Shown: one piece after another, positions 13,005 through 24,000 of the stretch | Layout: the number at the start of each line of letters is the position of its first letter | Position numbering within the stretch: position 1 is the first letter of the stretch | Assembly (NCBI GenBank): GCA_009602735.1 | Contig: WELA01002119.1 | Coordinates: 266,809-330,808 of the forward strand | Reading direction: 5' to 3' | DNA: 64,000 nucleotides | Source of the DNA: Mesotaenium endlicherianum | Taxonomy: Eukaryota; Streptophyta; Zygnematophyceae; Zygnematales; Mesotaeniaceae | Notes under the pieces: model-generated | Database searches by the model: none | Told to the model about the DNA's origin: nothing | What the model saw: only the letters and a program-made list of their open reading frames with translations | Position numbers and translations under genes: made by a program

Positions 13005-14450
13005 GGAGGGATGGAGGGAGGGAGGGACGGAGGGAGAGAGACATCAGTCAGTGCGCATGCTGAAATGCCTTCCTTTTGTGGCAGAGTGGAATGTGCTTTG
13101 CTGTGAACCAGTTCGCCTCCACAAAGTCAGGTCATTGCTACAGCATGCAGCAACTTCGGCTCAAAATGCCGAAACGCGACGCTTTGATTTTTCTTTTTCA
13201 GAAAAAGTTGAACGACGAACATACCAGATGTGCTTTATTGCAGCAATGGCTTACTTTTCAGCCCGTCCGCTAAATCTTGCACGTTCTGCCTGAAAATCCA
13301 GAGGCTAATAAGAAGCCTACATCATTATCCGTCATTGTCCGTCACAGTCCGTCACAAGCCGTCTGCATTACCCCTACGAGGGCAATATCAATTGCTGTTG
13401 GCAGCAGAATCTACTGAAGAGCCGCGCAAGGCACCGTGCTCCACGTGTCGATAGGCATGTGATAGGCATGTGACTTCGTAGGATTGGACACAAAAGGACG
13501 AAAGGGAGAGGCAGCGAGAGACCTGGCGACTTGTGGCGACTAGGCCCAGTCAGGCCCAGTGACGAGGCCAGGAGAGGCGCCTCGGCGCCCCGGTCACCAG
13601 CAACTGCCAGCAACCACCAGCAACCCTCGAGACAAGTCAGAAAGCACACAAAAGGCACCGACAACCTCCCATCGAGTGGGCTATACCACGTGACACCACG
13701 TCTCAATCACGCACACAGCGTTCGCGTTTGCCCAGTGAAGTTCGTGATGACTTTTATTACTGAAGACGAGAGAAGAGGTTATCCCTCTTTATCCGTGAAT
13801 TGTTTGGAGATTAATGCTCGTGGGTGTCGACTGATTAACCTGGTTAAATCTTAGCACTCGACATCGTTTGTCAGGTAGCAACCTTTACAGCATGCTGCAT
13901 CACACGAGAGCATCTGTCATTGTTCCACTGGAAGCAGAATTAGTTCCGTTCCTCACTGCCCTCGCGCTTTGAACTTCTCTATATGCGTAGTATGACCAGA
14001 CCTGCCGGAGGTAATCTCGATCAAGGGAAGGAGTTTTTCTCCTCCCCTTCCTAGAAAAAGGGACACTCTCCTGAATTACGAAGACGGTATATATATTCTC
14101 TTAGTCTCTCTCTTCACCCCCCTTCCTTTCTCAATCCCTCCCTGCCTCTCCCCCCTCCCCCCTTCTTCGCCTTCGCCCTTTCCCTCCCTACCTCTCTCCC
14201 TCTCACGTGCGCTGTCTGTGTGTTTCTTAATATGTTGCCTCTTTGACCCGATTTTTCTTGAACCTCGATATTACTTGTTTTTGTTTTTTCTTTTGTTTGT
14301 GCCCTCGAGTATGTCATTCTGCATGCCAGAGGCTCCCAATTTGTGTGAGAAAATGGCACCTCGGTGGCGGCAGGAACACATGAGGGACTTAGACAACCAT
14401 GGCTATGCGCAACGGGGGCCCCGGTGCAGAGAGCGGCAGCGTTTCTTGGG
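13005..14450. other. Spacer between the F-box gene and the inverted pseudogene
   Basis: No gene is recognised. Notable tracts are a GGAG-rich run near 13010-13035, about four imperfect 10-base units with CCGTCA cores near 13329-13360, and a CT-rich stretch at 14100-14210. It probably includes the promoter of the minus-strand F-box gene. Confidence 0.4.
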
Positions 14451-17130
14451 GCACGAGAATGGTCGACCTCTCCGACGACGGGCAGTTTCTATAGCGGTGT
14501 GCCTGCCGCTGCGAATGTCGCCAGCCAGTAAAAGCAGGTGTTCCTGAGTATGTTGGCATTGGCAGCAAGCGAGAGCCGTGCTTTGGCATCAACTTTCGGG
14601 GGGGTGTGCCCCCCCTCTGCATAGCAGCAGAAGAGCAGCAGCAGCAGAGCATGTACGTGCCGACGGTCGTGCATGTGGGCGCTGCTGTGGCAGGCCAGCA
14701 GAGCACTCTCACGGGCCCCTCCCTCGCAAGGGACCGGGCGAGCAAAGGCACCTCCCTGAAATGAAAGTATGCACGCAGCAGGAGGCGCAGCAGCAGCAGC
14801 TGTGTGCGTACTTGATGGCACGTCAGTGGCATGTCGCCTCTGTGCTCTTTTTGAGGGGCAGAGCAGCAGCAGCAGCAGCACAGTCAAACAAAGTGGGGCG
14901 GTTCATTGGGCGGCTGTGCAGAGGTGGGGTTGTACCATTAGAGGAGATGCAGAAGGAGAGACTGCTCCCTGGCGTTGCAGCCTGCAGCTTACTTGCAGTG
15001 CCGGTGTTGTCGTTGTATGGCGCCAGCAGGTGGAACTTAGGGGTATGTCCCCCCCCGCCCCCCCCCTCCCCCCCCCCCCCCNNNNNNNNNNNNNNNNNNN
15101 NNNNNNNNNNNNNNNNNNNNNNNNNNNNNNNNNNNNNNNNNNNNNNNNNNNNNNNNNNNNNNNNNNNNNNNNNNNNNNNNNNNNNNNNNNNNNNNNNNNN
15201 NNNNNNNNNNNNNNNNNNNNNNNNNNNNNNNNNNNNNNNNNNNNNNNNNNNNNNNNNNNNNNNNNNNNNNNNNNNNNNNNNNNNNNNNNNNNNNNNNNNN
15301 NNNNNNNNNNNNNNNNNNNNNNNNNNNNNNNNNNNNNNNNNNNNNNNNNNNNNNNNNNNNNNNNNNNNNNNNNNNNNNNNNNNNNNNNNNNNNNNNNNNN
15401 NNNNNNNNNNNNNNNNNNNNNNNNNNNNNNNNNNNNNNNNNNNNNNNNNNNNNNNNNNNNNNNNNNNNNNNNNNNNNNNNNNNNNNNNNNNNNNNNNNNN
15501 NNNNNNNNNNNNNNNNNNNNNNNNNNNNNNNNNNNNNNNNNNNNNNNNNNNNNNNNNNNNNNNNNNNNNNNNNNNNNNNNNNNNNNNNNNNNNNNNNNNN
15601 NNNNNNNNNNNNNNNNNNNNNNNNNNNNNNNNNNNNNNNNNNNNNNNNNNNNNNNNNNNNNNNNNNNNNNNNNNNNNNNNNNNNNNNNNNNNNNNNNNNN
15701 NNNNNNNNNNNNNNNNNNNNNNNNNNNNNNNNNNNNNNNNNNNNNNNNNNNNNNNNNNNNNNNNNNNCCCCCCCGGGCCGGGGTCCCTTCTCCCTTTTTC
15801 CCCTGCCTGTATTCTCTCACGTCCACCTTCTCTAGATGGACGAGGACATGGGTGGGCTCACCGCCGTGTTGTGATTTGTTGGGCAGCAGCGGTCGTAGCT
15901 GGACCTGCTCTATGGCGTGTAGTTGGCACTTTCCCCACCTTACCTACAATGTGCATGCTTGCCTGTGGCTAGGGGTGAAGCAAACCCCTCCCTCACCTTC
16001 TCTCCCCCCTCCATGTCCCACACCGATGCTCCCGAGTGGTGCGTGTGTGCATGCGGAGTGCCTGTCGCATTGCTTGACCTTTGCCCTAGCTTCAACTACA
16101 GCGCCTGTCTGTGGGTCAGCGAATCGGTGCGCTGCTGGGCGGGCAGGCTGGCCGGCAGCTCTGGCTCCAGCGAGTGCCAGGTGTCCTGCGGGACTCAGCA
16201 CCGCCAGCCAGGGAGCAATCTCAGGGGGGAAGCTGGCGCTGAAGCTGGCACTCCCTCATGTAATTTTGATACGAATAAATCTGATACCTCGTTCCGCAAA
16301 GCATATGTTTCTTCTAGTTTTTAATTCCGTATCATGATTTCACTTTCTTTTTTTTACACATTTTCACCTCCGCACACTCCATAGTCTTCCGACAACTTGT
16401 CATTCTTTTCTTCATATATTTCAAATCCTTCTTCCAATGCATCTAGGAGGGCCACTGCGTTCAATGGTCAACCGCGGCAATGGCTACCTGCCGTTGGTCC
16501 CCGCTGCTGCTAGAGTGGGCATTGCAGCTGCGGCTGCGCGGCCGGGAGTGCCGGCAGCGCCACGTACCCTCCCCGCCGCCATGCCCCCCCCGCAGGTCTG
16601 GTGCCCCTGAGGCTGCTGCTCCTGCACATGTGCGGCTGCTGGTGCTGCAACAGTGGCAGCGCCAGGCACCGCGCAGCAGGTGGCTGTGGGGGCAAGGGAA
16701 TCCAGTAGTGGCAGCCCTCAGCAGCAGCACCACTGGAAGCTCCCACTGCTCCAAGTGCTGCGAGCCGACTGCGGCAGGCAGAGGCAGCACTGTTGCGCGG
16801 CCTTGAAGCGGAAGAATCCCCATCGAGGGGGGGGACAGGCCCAGAGTGTGTAGCAGCTGCAGCAGCAGCAGCAGCAGTAAGATTTGTACGTGACAGTTGC
16901 CCCACCTGCACACAGCAGCAGGCCGGAGGCAGAATCCAGGATGAGGTGGCGTCATCCTCCTAGTGAACATGAGGGGGCTAGCATCGGGATTGAACGCAGC
17001 ATTGACTTCAGGAGCAGCGACAGTAGCTTGATCGGGTGCTGCAGCAGCAAATGCGGCAGTGATTTGAGCAGCAGCATCAGAGACTGGGCAGTTGCGACTG
17101 CAGCAGGCGCTACTGCTGCTGCGAGAGATG
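14450..17130 (+). pseudogene. Inverted, decayed copy of the SP-RING gene tail
   Basis: The plus strand here matches the minus strand of about 9800-7950 in blocks and in the same order. 14500-14560 matches the complement of 9720-9780. 16125-16235 matches the complement of about 8636-8740. 16540-16740 matches the complement of about 8300-8520. 17085-17130 matches the complement of about 7980-8040. In the reading frame corresponding to the tail there are stops (for example TAA near 14533 and TAG near 14621), so this arm looks non-coding. Only the 3' half of the gene is present; no SP-RING is seen. The arm is interrupted by the N gap at 15082-15767, so its full length is not known. Confidence 0.65.
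15042..15775. other. Assembly gap (686 N) flanked by poly-C
   Basis: Bases 15082-15767 are N, with C-rich runs on both sides. ORFs drawn across it are meaningless. The poly-C edges are probably sequencing or assembly artefacts, or a real G/C homopolymer that could not be crossed. Confidence 0.95.
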
Positions 17131-18612
17131 CAGAAGAGACACGAGTAGCGATCAACCTGCAATCACAACTTGCACCTTGGCCATGCATGTTCATTCCTAA
17201 CTTTGTCCTTGCCAGAAGCATTGGGCACCGCGTATACGACACATCACATGCGCAAGTCTTGGACCTAGTTATAGATAATAAAACATGTCACACTAAAATG
17301 TTGGCAGGTTTGAGTGCTGAGGATGATGTGGTCACAATGGTCAGGCGAGACTTCAAAGAATTTCCTTCCGTAACGATTGGCTTGCATTGGGTATTCAACT
17401 AACCTTCATTGGCAACCAAGCATCTCATGCTACGAAGTTAACTCTGGCCCTAAATACATATCCGGGCTCTTCAGTCTAACTTACCTTGGCAGAATAACAG
17501 CTCAGTATAAAGCCTAAAGTAGACACTTGGAATCAAATCTAGGCCTTAAAAATCTCACCTGTATTGTCAACTGTTCAAGGGCATTGAAACGTAAGAATGC
17601 TGCAGAACATTATTCCAAGGGTAACTCGAGACTGCACGAGACTCCTCTCCCTGACTGCCCTCAGCAACTGATGAAGACTGGTCTGGGTCAGAGCTGACCA
17701 GTCATCTTAGCACAGGGTTCACATTGCGGGGCGTTCACCTACGTATGAATAAGCGTAGTCATATAACATCTCAAAGCAATGCACATACACTTCATCACAC
17801 ATGAGGCCCTCGTATTGATGACTGCGCATATAAATCTTCGCAAAGAAGTATCGATACATTGAAATATGCGCACACTTCATTACTGGGTGCGAATAACCTC
17901 TTGGTCTCCCGAAGATGTGGACCAGAGAGTTCAAAACAGAGTTCCCTCTTACATTGACACTCCTTTCATGGAACTGGGCTTGCAATACACGTACTGACAC
18001 ACAAAGGAGGAAGTAATTTAGGAGGTTAGAAAGTAAGTGTATCCAAGCAGATATTTGTTATTTTTACATGGCCACACATACATGTTGGATATGGCTCTAG
18101 CAGCCATCAAACCAAGCTCTGACCTACCCAAAAGTCCTAGCTAGGTGCAACAAATTATCTACAAATGCTCGTCTCCCTTCGTTGGGATCCATTCCTGAGA
18201 ATCTGTACTTCAACCATTGTTGACCAATTCAATCAATGTCGACGAGTTCTTGAGAAGAAACTATGTCACTTAGTATTGACTACTTAGTCTTCAATACTAA
18301 ACATGCAAACCAATCAAATGCAGACTTCTACCCAATTACAAAGAATACTAAACTACCAGCACAATGTCTGATAGCGCTTTGTTTCCAACGAGAAGCTCCC
18401 AACCTGTTGCATCTACAAAGTATCTCCCCCGCACAGAGTTTTTCAAAGAGTTGAAGAAGCACTTTTCTGTTGGTTGTAATATATCTGGCAGTCTCCATTC
18501 AGACCCCATGATTGTAACCTTCGTAAGGTACAAGATCCCTGATCAAGTAACTGGCTGCATGTTTTGAAGACATGTATGTAGCCACGTCATAGCAGCCAAG
18601 GTAAGTAGCCAA
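17131..18612. other. Intergenic, convergent side of the coiled-coil gene
   Basis: No supported gene. A small open frame over 18364-18567 on the plus strand has no recognisable features and probably lies in the 3' flank of the minus-strand coiled-coil gene. Confidence 0.45.
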
Positions 18613-21023
18613 TCAGTAGTTGTGGAGAAGCTTCCCATCAGATGAGACTTCCTTGGTGCCTCCATTTGCCCTCATGTTTGCCAAGTGTCGATGGATAGCG
18701 CCTCTCGCATCCTCCGAGGTGAGACCTGGGAAACGGCTCGCCAAATGCTGTAAACAAATGGGCAACACGACATCACGTAAGTGCACATATTCATCCATTC
18801 CCTTGGAACTGTCAAGGTGGACACTAAGAAAAAGATCAGGAGTTCCACCTATAACATGACAAGCATCTTTATGACGATAGATCGCGCTTTGTAGTAGTAC
18901 CTCTGCAAATTCGTCGATTTGAGAAGCCTGCTCCATCACCGTCTTGGAGTAATCGATGAACTGTGGCGCTGCAGAACGAGCATACATCTGCATTCAAGGG
19001 GAAAAAAAGTGCACAAGTATCAAGGTTAAGCTACATCTCTTCAAATTTACAGCCATGAACCCCAAGATCACGGCACAAGGGCAATCACGCCTACTCTTCC
19101 GTTAAATACTACCCCGCATGCTATGTTTTCCAAAATGTACCAGAGCAAGGCAAAGACCAGAATAGAGAAAGATGAAGAAAAATAGCCACTGCCCTGCCGG
19201 CATGTCTTCAATCTGAAAACAAGTGAAACTCCAATCTGTGTGCAACCACCTACCTAACTACCCCATATGCAACACGCACGCATTCCCTATGGGACTTTCT
19301 GTGGAACGCGTTGCTGGTTGCATAGAAAGAGAAGCCAGCATCTTGCTTCAAGACACGCGGCATTACCTTGAACGTCTCTATGGTGGGGTCTGCCACCTCA
19401 AGTAAGACTCTGCCTCCCTCTGCCGGCAAGCACCTCTCGGCTGCTTTTTTGGCAGCATCCAGACTGGACACCTGGCAGTCAGGCACACGCAGATAAGAAG
19501 CCAAGAAGTATGTGAGTCAACTACGCATACATGAGCTCCAGAACTGTCCACCATGGAAGGGCAAACCCCACCAAGTAGCAACAGGGCAAGCCTGGGAGGA
19601 GTGCTTTGTGAAAGGGAACAAAAAAGATCCGTACATGCACCGATTGATCAGCCTGCATGCGTGTAACCTGGAAAGAACCACAGGCTCTCATCTGACAAGA
19701 GTGCAGCAGCACAACTTCCTATAGCATGCACCAGAAGCCTCCTCACGCAAAAGTCTCCTGCAAAACTGCTTGTCCCAACGCTGGGGGGCACGCCTTAAAA
19801 GACTACATACATACAAAAGGCCAGCTTTGCAGCCCGGGGCATCACCTGCGATAATTCCGCCTCTGCTTCCTCTGCCAGGTGTCGATGAATAGAATCTGTT
19901 GCCTCCTCGTGCGAGAGACCTGGGAATCGACCCGCCAAGTGCTGCGCAACATTAAAATCGACAAAAAGGCATCAGTGAAACTATCCACTTCCCACTCTTC
20001 CACATTTCTTTATCTTCACACCGAAGCACTGTACATCAATGGATGTTTAAGAACATCTAGATGAAGCAGGGACTCAGTTTCCAAGAACAAGTAGCATGAT
20101 CTTTTGGAGGCTCTGGCCAAACACTGAACCGTAGACACACGTCCTCAGGGTGCACAAGATTTCTACCAACCAACGGCGTCGCCAGAAACAATAGTTGGAC
20201 AAGAGGGAGAAAAATGTATCTTGCACGAGCATAACTGTAGTCATGGTAGGTGCATTAAATGAGCACCTCTGCAAACACGCTGATCTGAGAAGCCTGCTCG
20301 AACACGGTCTTCGAGTAGTTGACAAACTGTTCCGCTACCCCACGAGCATAAGTCTGCAAGAAAGAAGTACATGTGTGGCGATTGTCAGCAACATCTTTCA
20401 GTGGGTACAGCTTGGCCGTGAACCTCAATATGACAACTGCACAACAGCAACCAAAGCTGGTCATTCATTACAAGATTAATGCGCATGGCACCTTATCCAA
20501 GTGCACCACAACAAAGCACATCATGCCAGAATAATAAAAGCAGGAAGTGGGGGAAGATAGGTGTGGGAAACACAGCCACAGCATTGCTAACATGTCTCCA
20601 AGCTGGAAGCTCTAGCTGGCAAGAAATCCAGTCTCACGAAATGTGGCATTACCTTAAATGTCTCCGGGTTGGGATCTGCTGGCAAGCACCTTTCGGCTGC
20701 CTCTTTGGCAGCTTCCAAATCAGATACCTGCACATCATAAGATGGACCAACTTTATGAGTTAGCCAGCAAATACAAGTAAGCTCAACTGTCAGGCAGGCA
20801 AAGAGCAGAGACACTTATCAGCTACAACTCAGCATGATAATCGACATGGACAACAATTGGGTAAAGTATGTGCCAGCTTCAGAACACGGGACATCACCTG
20901 CAATGTCTCCGGGGTGGCCTCTGCCTCCAATACTCCGACTGCGCCTACGGCTTTCCCTGCCTCCCCCGAGGTTGCTGGCAGGCACCTCTCAGCTGCCTCT
21001 TTGGCTGCTTCCAAATCAGAAAC
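18613..21023 (-). repeat. Tandem duplication of a three-exon module at the C-terminus of the coiled-coil gene
   Basis: Three exon types recur. Type a (VSDLEAAKEAAERCLPA ... ETFK): 21023-20898, 20727-20653 and 19471-19367. Type b, always exactly 87 bp (YARG.A.QFVNYSKTV.EQAS): 20353-20267 and 18987-18901. Type c (HLA.RFPGL..E.A...IHRHLA): 19941-19846 and 18747-18613. The order is a-a-b-c-a-b-c. All borders are phase 0, so whole-exon duplication keeps the frame. Confidence 0.88.
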
Positions 21024-24000
21024 CTGCACATGCAAATACTGAAGCCAACCAGCAATCTGAAGTGAGCTCACCCTGTGTCGTCCAGGCGGGTGCAAAGCCC
21101 CAGTGAGATTGCAACAGGACAAGCCTCAGAGCTATGATGCTGCGTACAAAGAAGGCAGACTATGTACTCAACCGGCATACATATTTTTGAAAGGGCATGT
21201 GACATGTCTACTTTGTGCAAAATACATGCATATGTAAAACGCCTACTGTAGCAGAGAGAATAAGCACCTCGTCTTCTTCCGAAGCAGACGCGAGCTGCTC
21301 CTGCAATCCCTGCACCAGCTCATCCTTCACCAGCAGCTGCCTGGCAAGTTCCACCTCTGCTGCCTTCAGCTCAGAAGGGTCGGCATCCCCTGAGTTCCTC
21401 AAGGCTGCCAGCTCTGCCTTCACTGCCCGCACCTCCGCCTCTTTCTCCTTCAACTGCGTTGCATGTGCTGCACGTGCCTCGTTAAGCTGAGCAATGCCTC
21501 CCTTTCGGGCCTGATCCACAACAGACAGCACCTTCTCCACCGTGCGCACCTCCTCCTCCTTCTCCCTCAACTGAATGGCATGTTGCGCCTGCAGTGCCCG
21601 CATCTCATCCTCCTTCTGCTTCAACTGCTGCGCATGCTTTGCCCGTGCTTCCAACAGCTGGGTGGCACCCCCCCGCCTGGCCTTGTCCACAACAGCCATC
21701 ACCTTCTCCACCGTGCGCACCTCCTCCTCCTTCTCTCTCAATTGCATGGCATGCTTCTCCTGCAGTGCACGCATCTCCTGCTCCTTCTGCACCAACTGCT
21801 TCGCATGCATCGTCCGTGCTTCAAGTAGCTGGGTAGCACCACTCCTCCTGGCTCTATCCACGACGGAGAGTACTTTCTCCACCACAGCGATCTCCTCTTC
21901 TTTCTGCTTCAACAGGGCTGCAAGCTCCACCTGCCTAGATTTCTCCGCAGCGGAGAGCTGTGCCATCAGCTTGCGCGCCTCCTCCTCCTTCAGCTTTAAC
22001 TGCTCAGAATGCTTCGCACGCGTCAACCTCAGCTCTGCAGCACCTCCCTTTCTGGCACCTTCCACGACAGAAAGCACTTTCTCCACCACAAGCATGTCCT
22101 CCTCCTTCTGCTTCAACTTAGCAGCAGCCAGCGCCTGCACCGCCTTTACTTCCGCATCCTTCTGGTCCAACTGCAACGCATGCTTGGCACGGGCTGCTTG
22201 CAGGTCAGCGGCGCTTCCCTTCCTGGCCCTCTCTACAACAGAGAGAACCTTCTCCACCAGACGCACCTCCTCCTCCTTCTCCGTCAACTTCGCGACATAC
22301 TTCTCCTGCACCGACTTCACTTCCGCATCCTTCTGGTCCAACTGCAGCGAATGTTTCGCACGGGCTGCTTGCAGGTCAGCAGCGCCACCCTTCCTGGCCC
22401 TCTCCACAACAGAGAGAACCTTCTCCACCAGGCGCACCTCATCCTCCTTCTCCGTCAACTTCGCAACGTACTTCTCCTGCACTGCCTTCACTTCCGCATC
22501 CTTCTGGTCCAACTGCAATGAATGCTTGGCACGGGCTGCTTTCAGTTGATCAGCGCCACCCTTTCTGGCTCCCTCCACAACGGAGAGCACTTTCTCCACC
22601 ACGCGCATGTCCTCTTCCTTCTGCCTCAGCTGCGTGGCATACTGCGCGTGCACCGCCCGCATCTCATCCTCCTTCTGGTTCAACTGCGTGCTATGCTTGG
22701 CGAGTGCCTCCTTCAGCTGAGTTGCACTGCCCTGCCTGGCTCCCTCCACGACAGAGAGCACTTTCTCCAGCACGTGCATCTCGTCCTCCTTCTGCTTCAA
22801 CTTCGAAGTGAGCTCCGCCACGTGTACATCCACCGGTTTGTCATCCATCACTGTCTTGAGCTGCTGCTGCATGCTGTGCACCTCGTCCTCCTTCTGCTTG
22901 AGCTGCGTCTCAAGCTCACTCAGTGCTGCCTTCAATTGAACACCATCTGACTGCTTGGCTTCTTCCATAGAAGCAGAGAATTTCTCCTCCATCTCACGCA
23001 TCTCTTTCTCCTTCTGCTGCAGCTGTGTGGCATGCTCAGCCAGCGTTGCCTTGAGACGTGCAATTTCAGCCTCCTTGGCCGTGTCCACAACCGCTTCGGT
23101 CGGGCCCGCCACCTTGGCTTCTTCTGCAGCAGAGAGCTGCTCCTGCATCCTGCGCGCTTCCTCCTCCTTTAGCTTGAGCTGTGCTTCAAGGTCGGCCAGC
23201 GAGGCCTTCAGCTCAGCAGCTTCTGCCTGCTTAGCCTCTTCCACGACCTTAAACTTTTCTTGCAGGTCGCGCATCTCGTTCTCCTTCTGTTGCAGCTGTG
23301 TGGTATGCTCAGCCAGCGACGCATTGAGACGTGCGTCGTCAACCACGTTACCAGAGTCAGGGGCAGACAGCTGCTCCCTCATTGCACGCATCTCCTCTTC
23401 CTTCTGCAGGAGCTGAGCAGCGTGGTCTGCCAGCGCTGCCTCTAGACGTGCAGCATCTGCCTGCTTGGCCTCTTCCATAGAGGCCAGCTGCACCTGAATC
23501 TTCTGCATCGCATCCTCCTTCTGTCTCAACTGCGTGGCATGTTCCGCCAACGCTGTCTTCAATTCAACAGTGTTTGCAGCATCTGGATTGGCGGCTTCCA
23601 ATCTGGAGAGCTGCGCCTGCACTGCTCGCACCTCCTCCTCCTTCTGCCTCAACTCCGTTGCATGAAGTGCCCGCGCAGCATTCAGCTGAGAAATGCCCCC
23701 CTGCCTGGCCTTATCCACAGTAGAGAGGACTTGCTCCACTACACGCATCTCCTCCTCCTTTTGCTTCATTCGCGAGGCAAGCAGCTCCTGCACCTCCAGC
23801 ACCTCTTCCTCCTTCTTCCTCAACTGCAGTAAATGCTTCGTCCGTGCAGCTTTCAGCTGTTCAGCACCCCCTTTCCTGGCCCCTTCCACAACAGAAAGGA
23901 CCTTCTCCACCACGCGCATCTCCTCCTCCTTCTCCTTCAACTGTGCGGCATGCTTCTCCTGCACGGCACGCTCCTCCTCCTCCTTCTTCTTCAACTGCAT

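Noticed and set aside
14578-16337. Open frames of 300-520 residues spanning the 15-kb gap
   Set aside because: Most of their length is N; they have no meaning as proteins.
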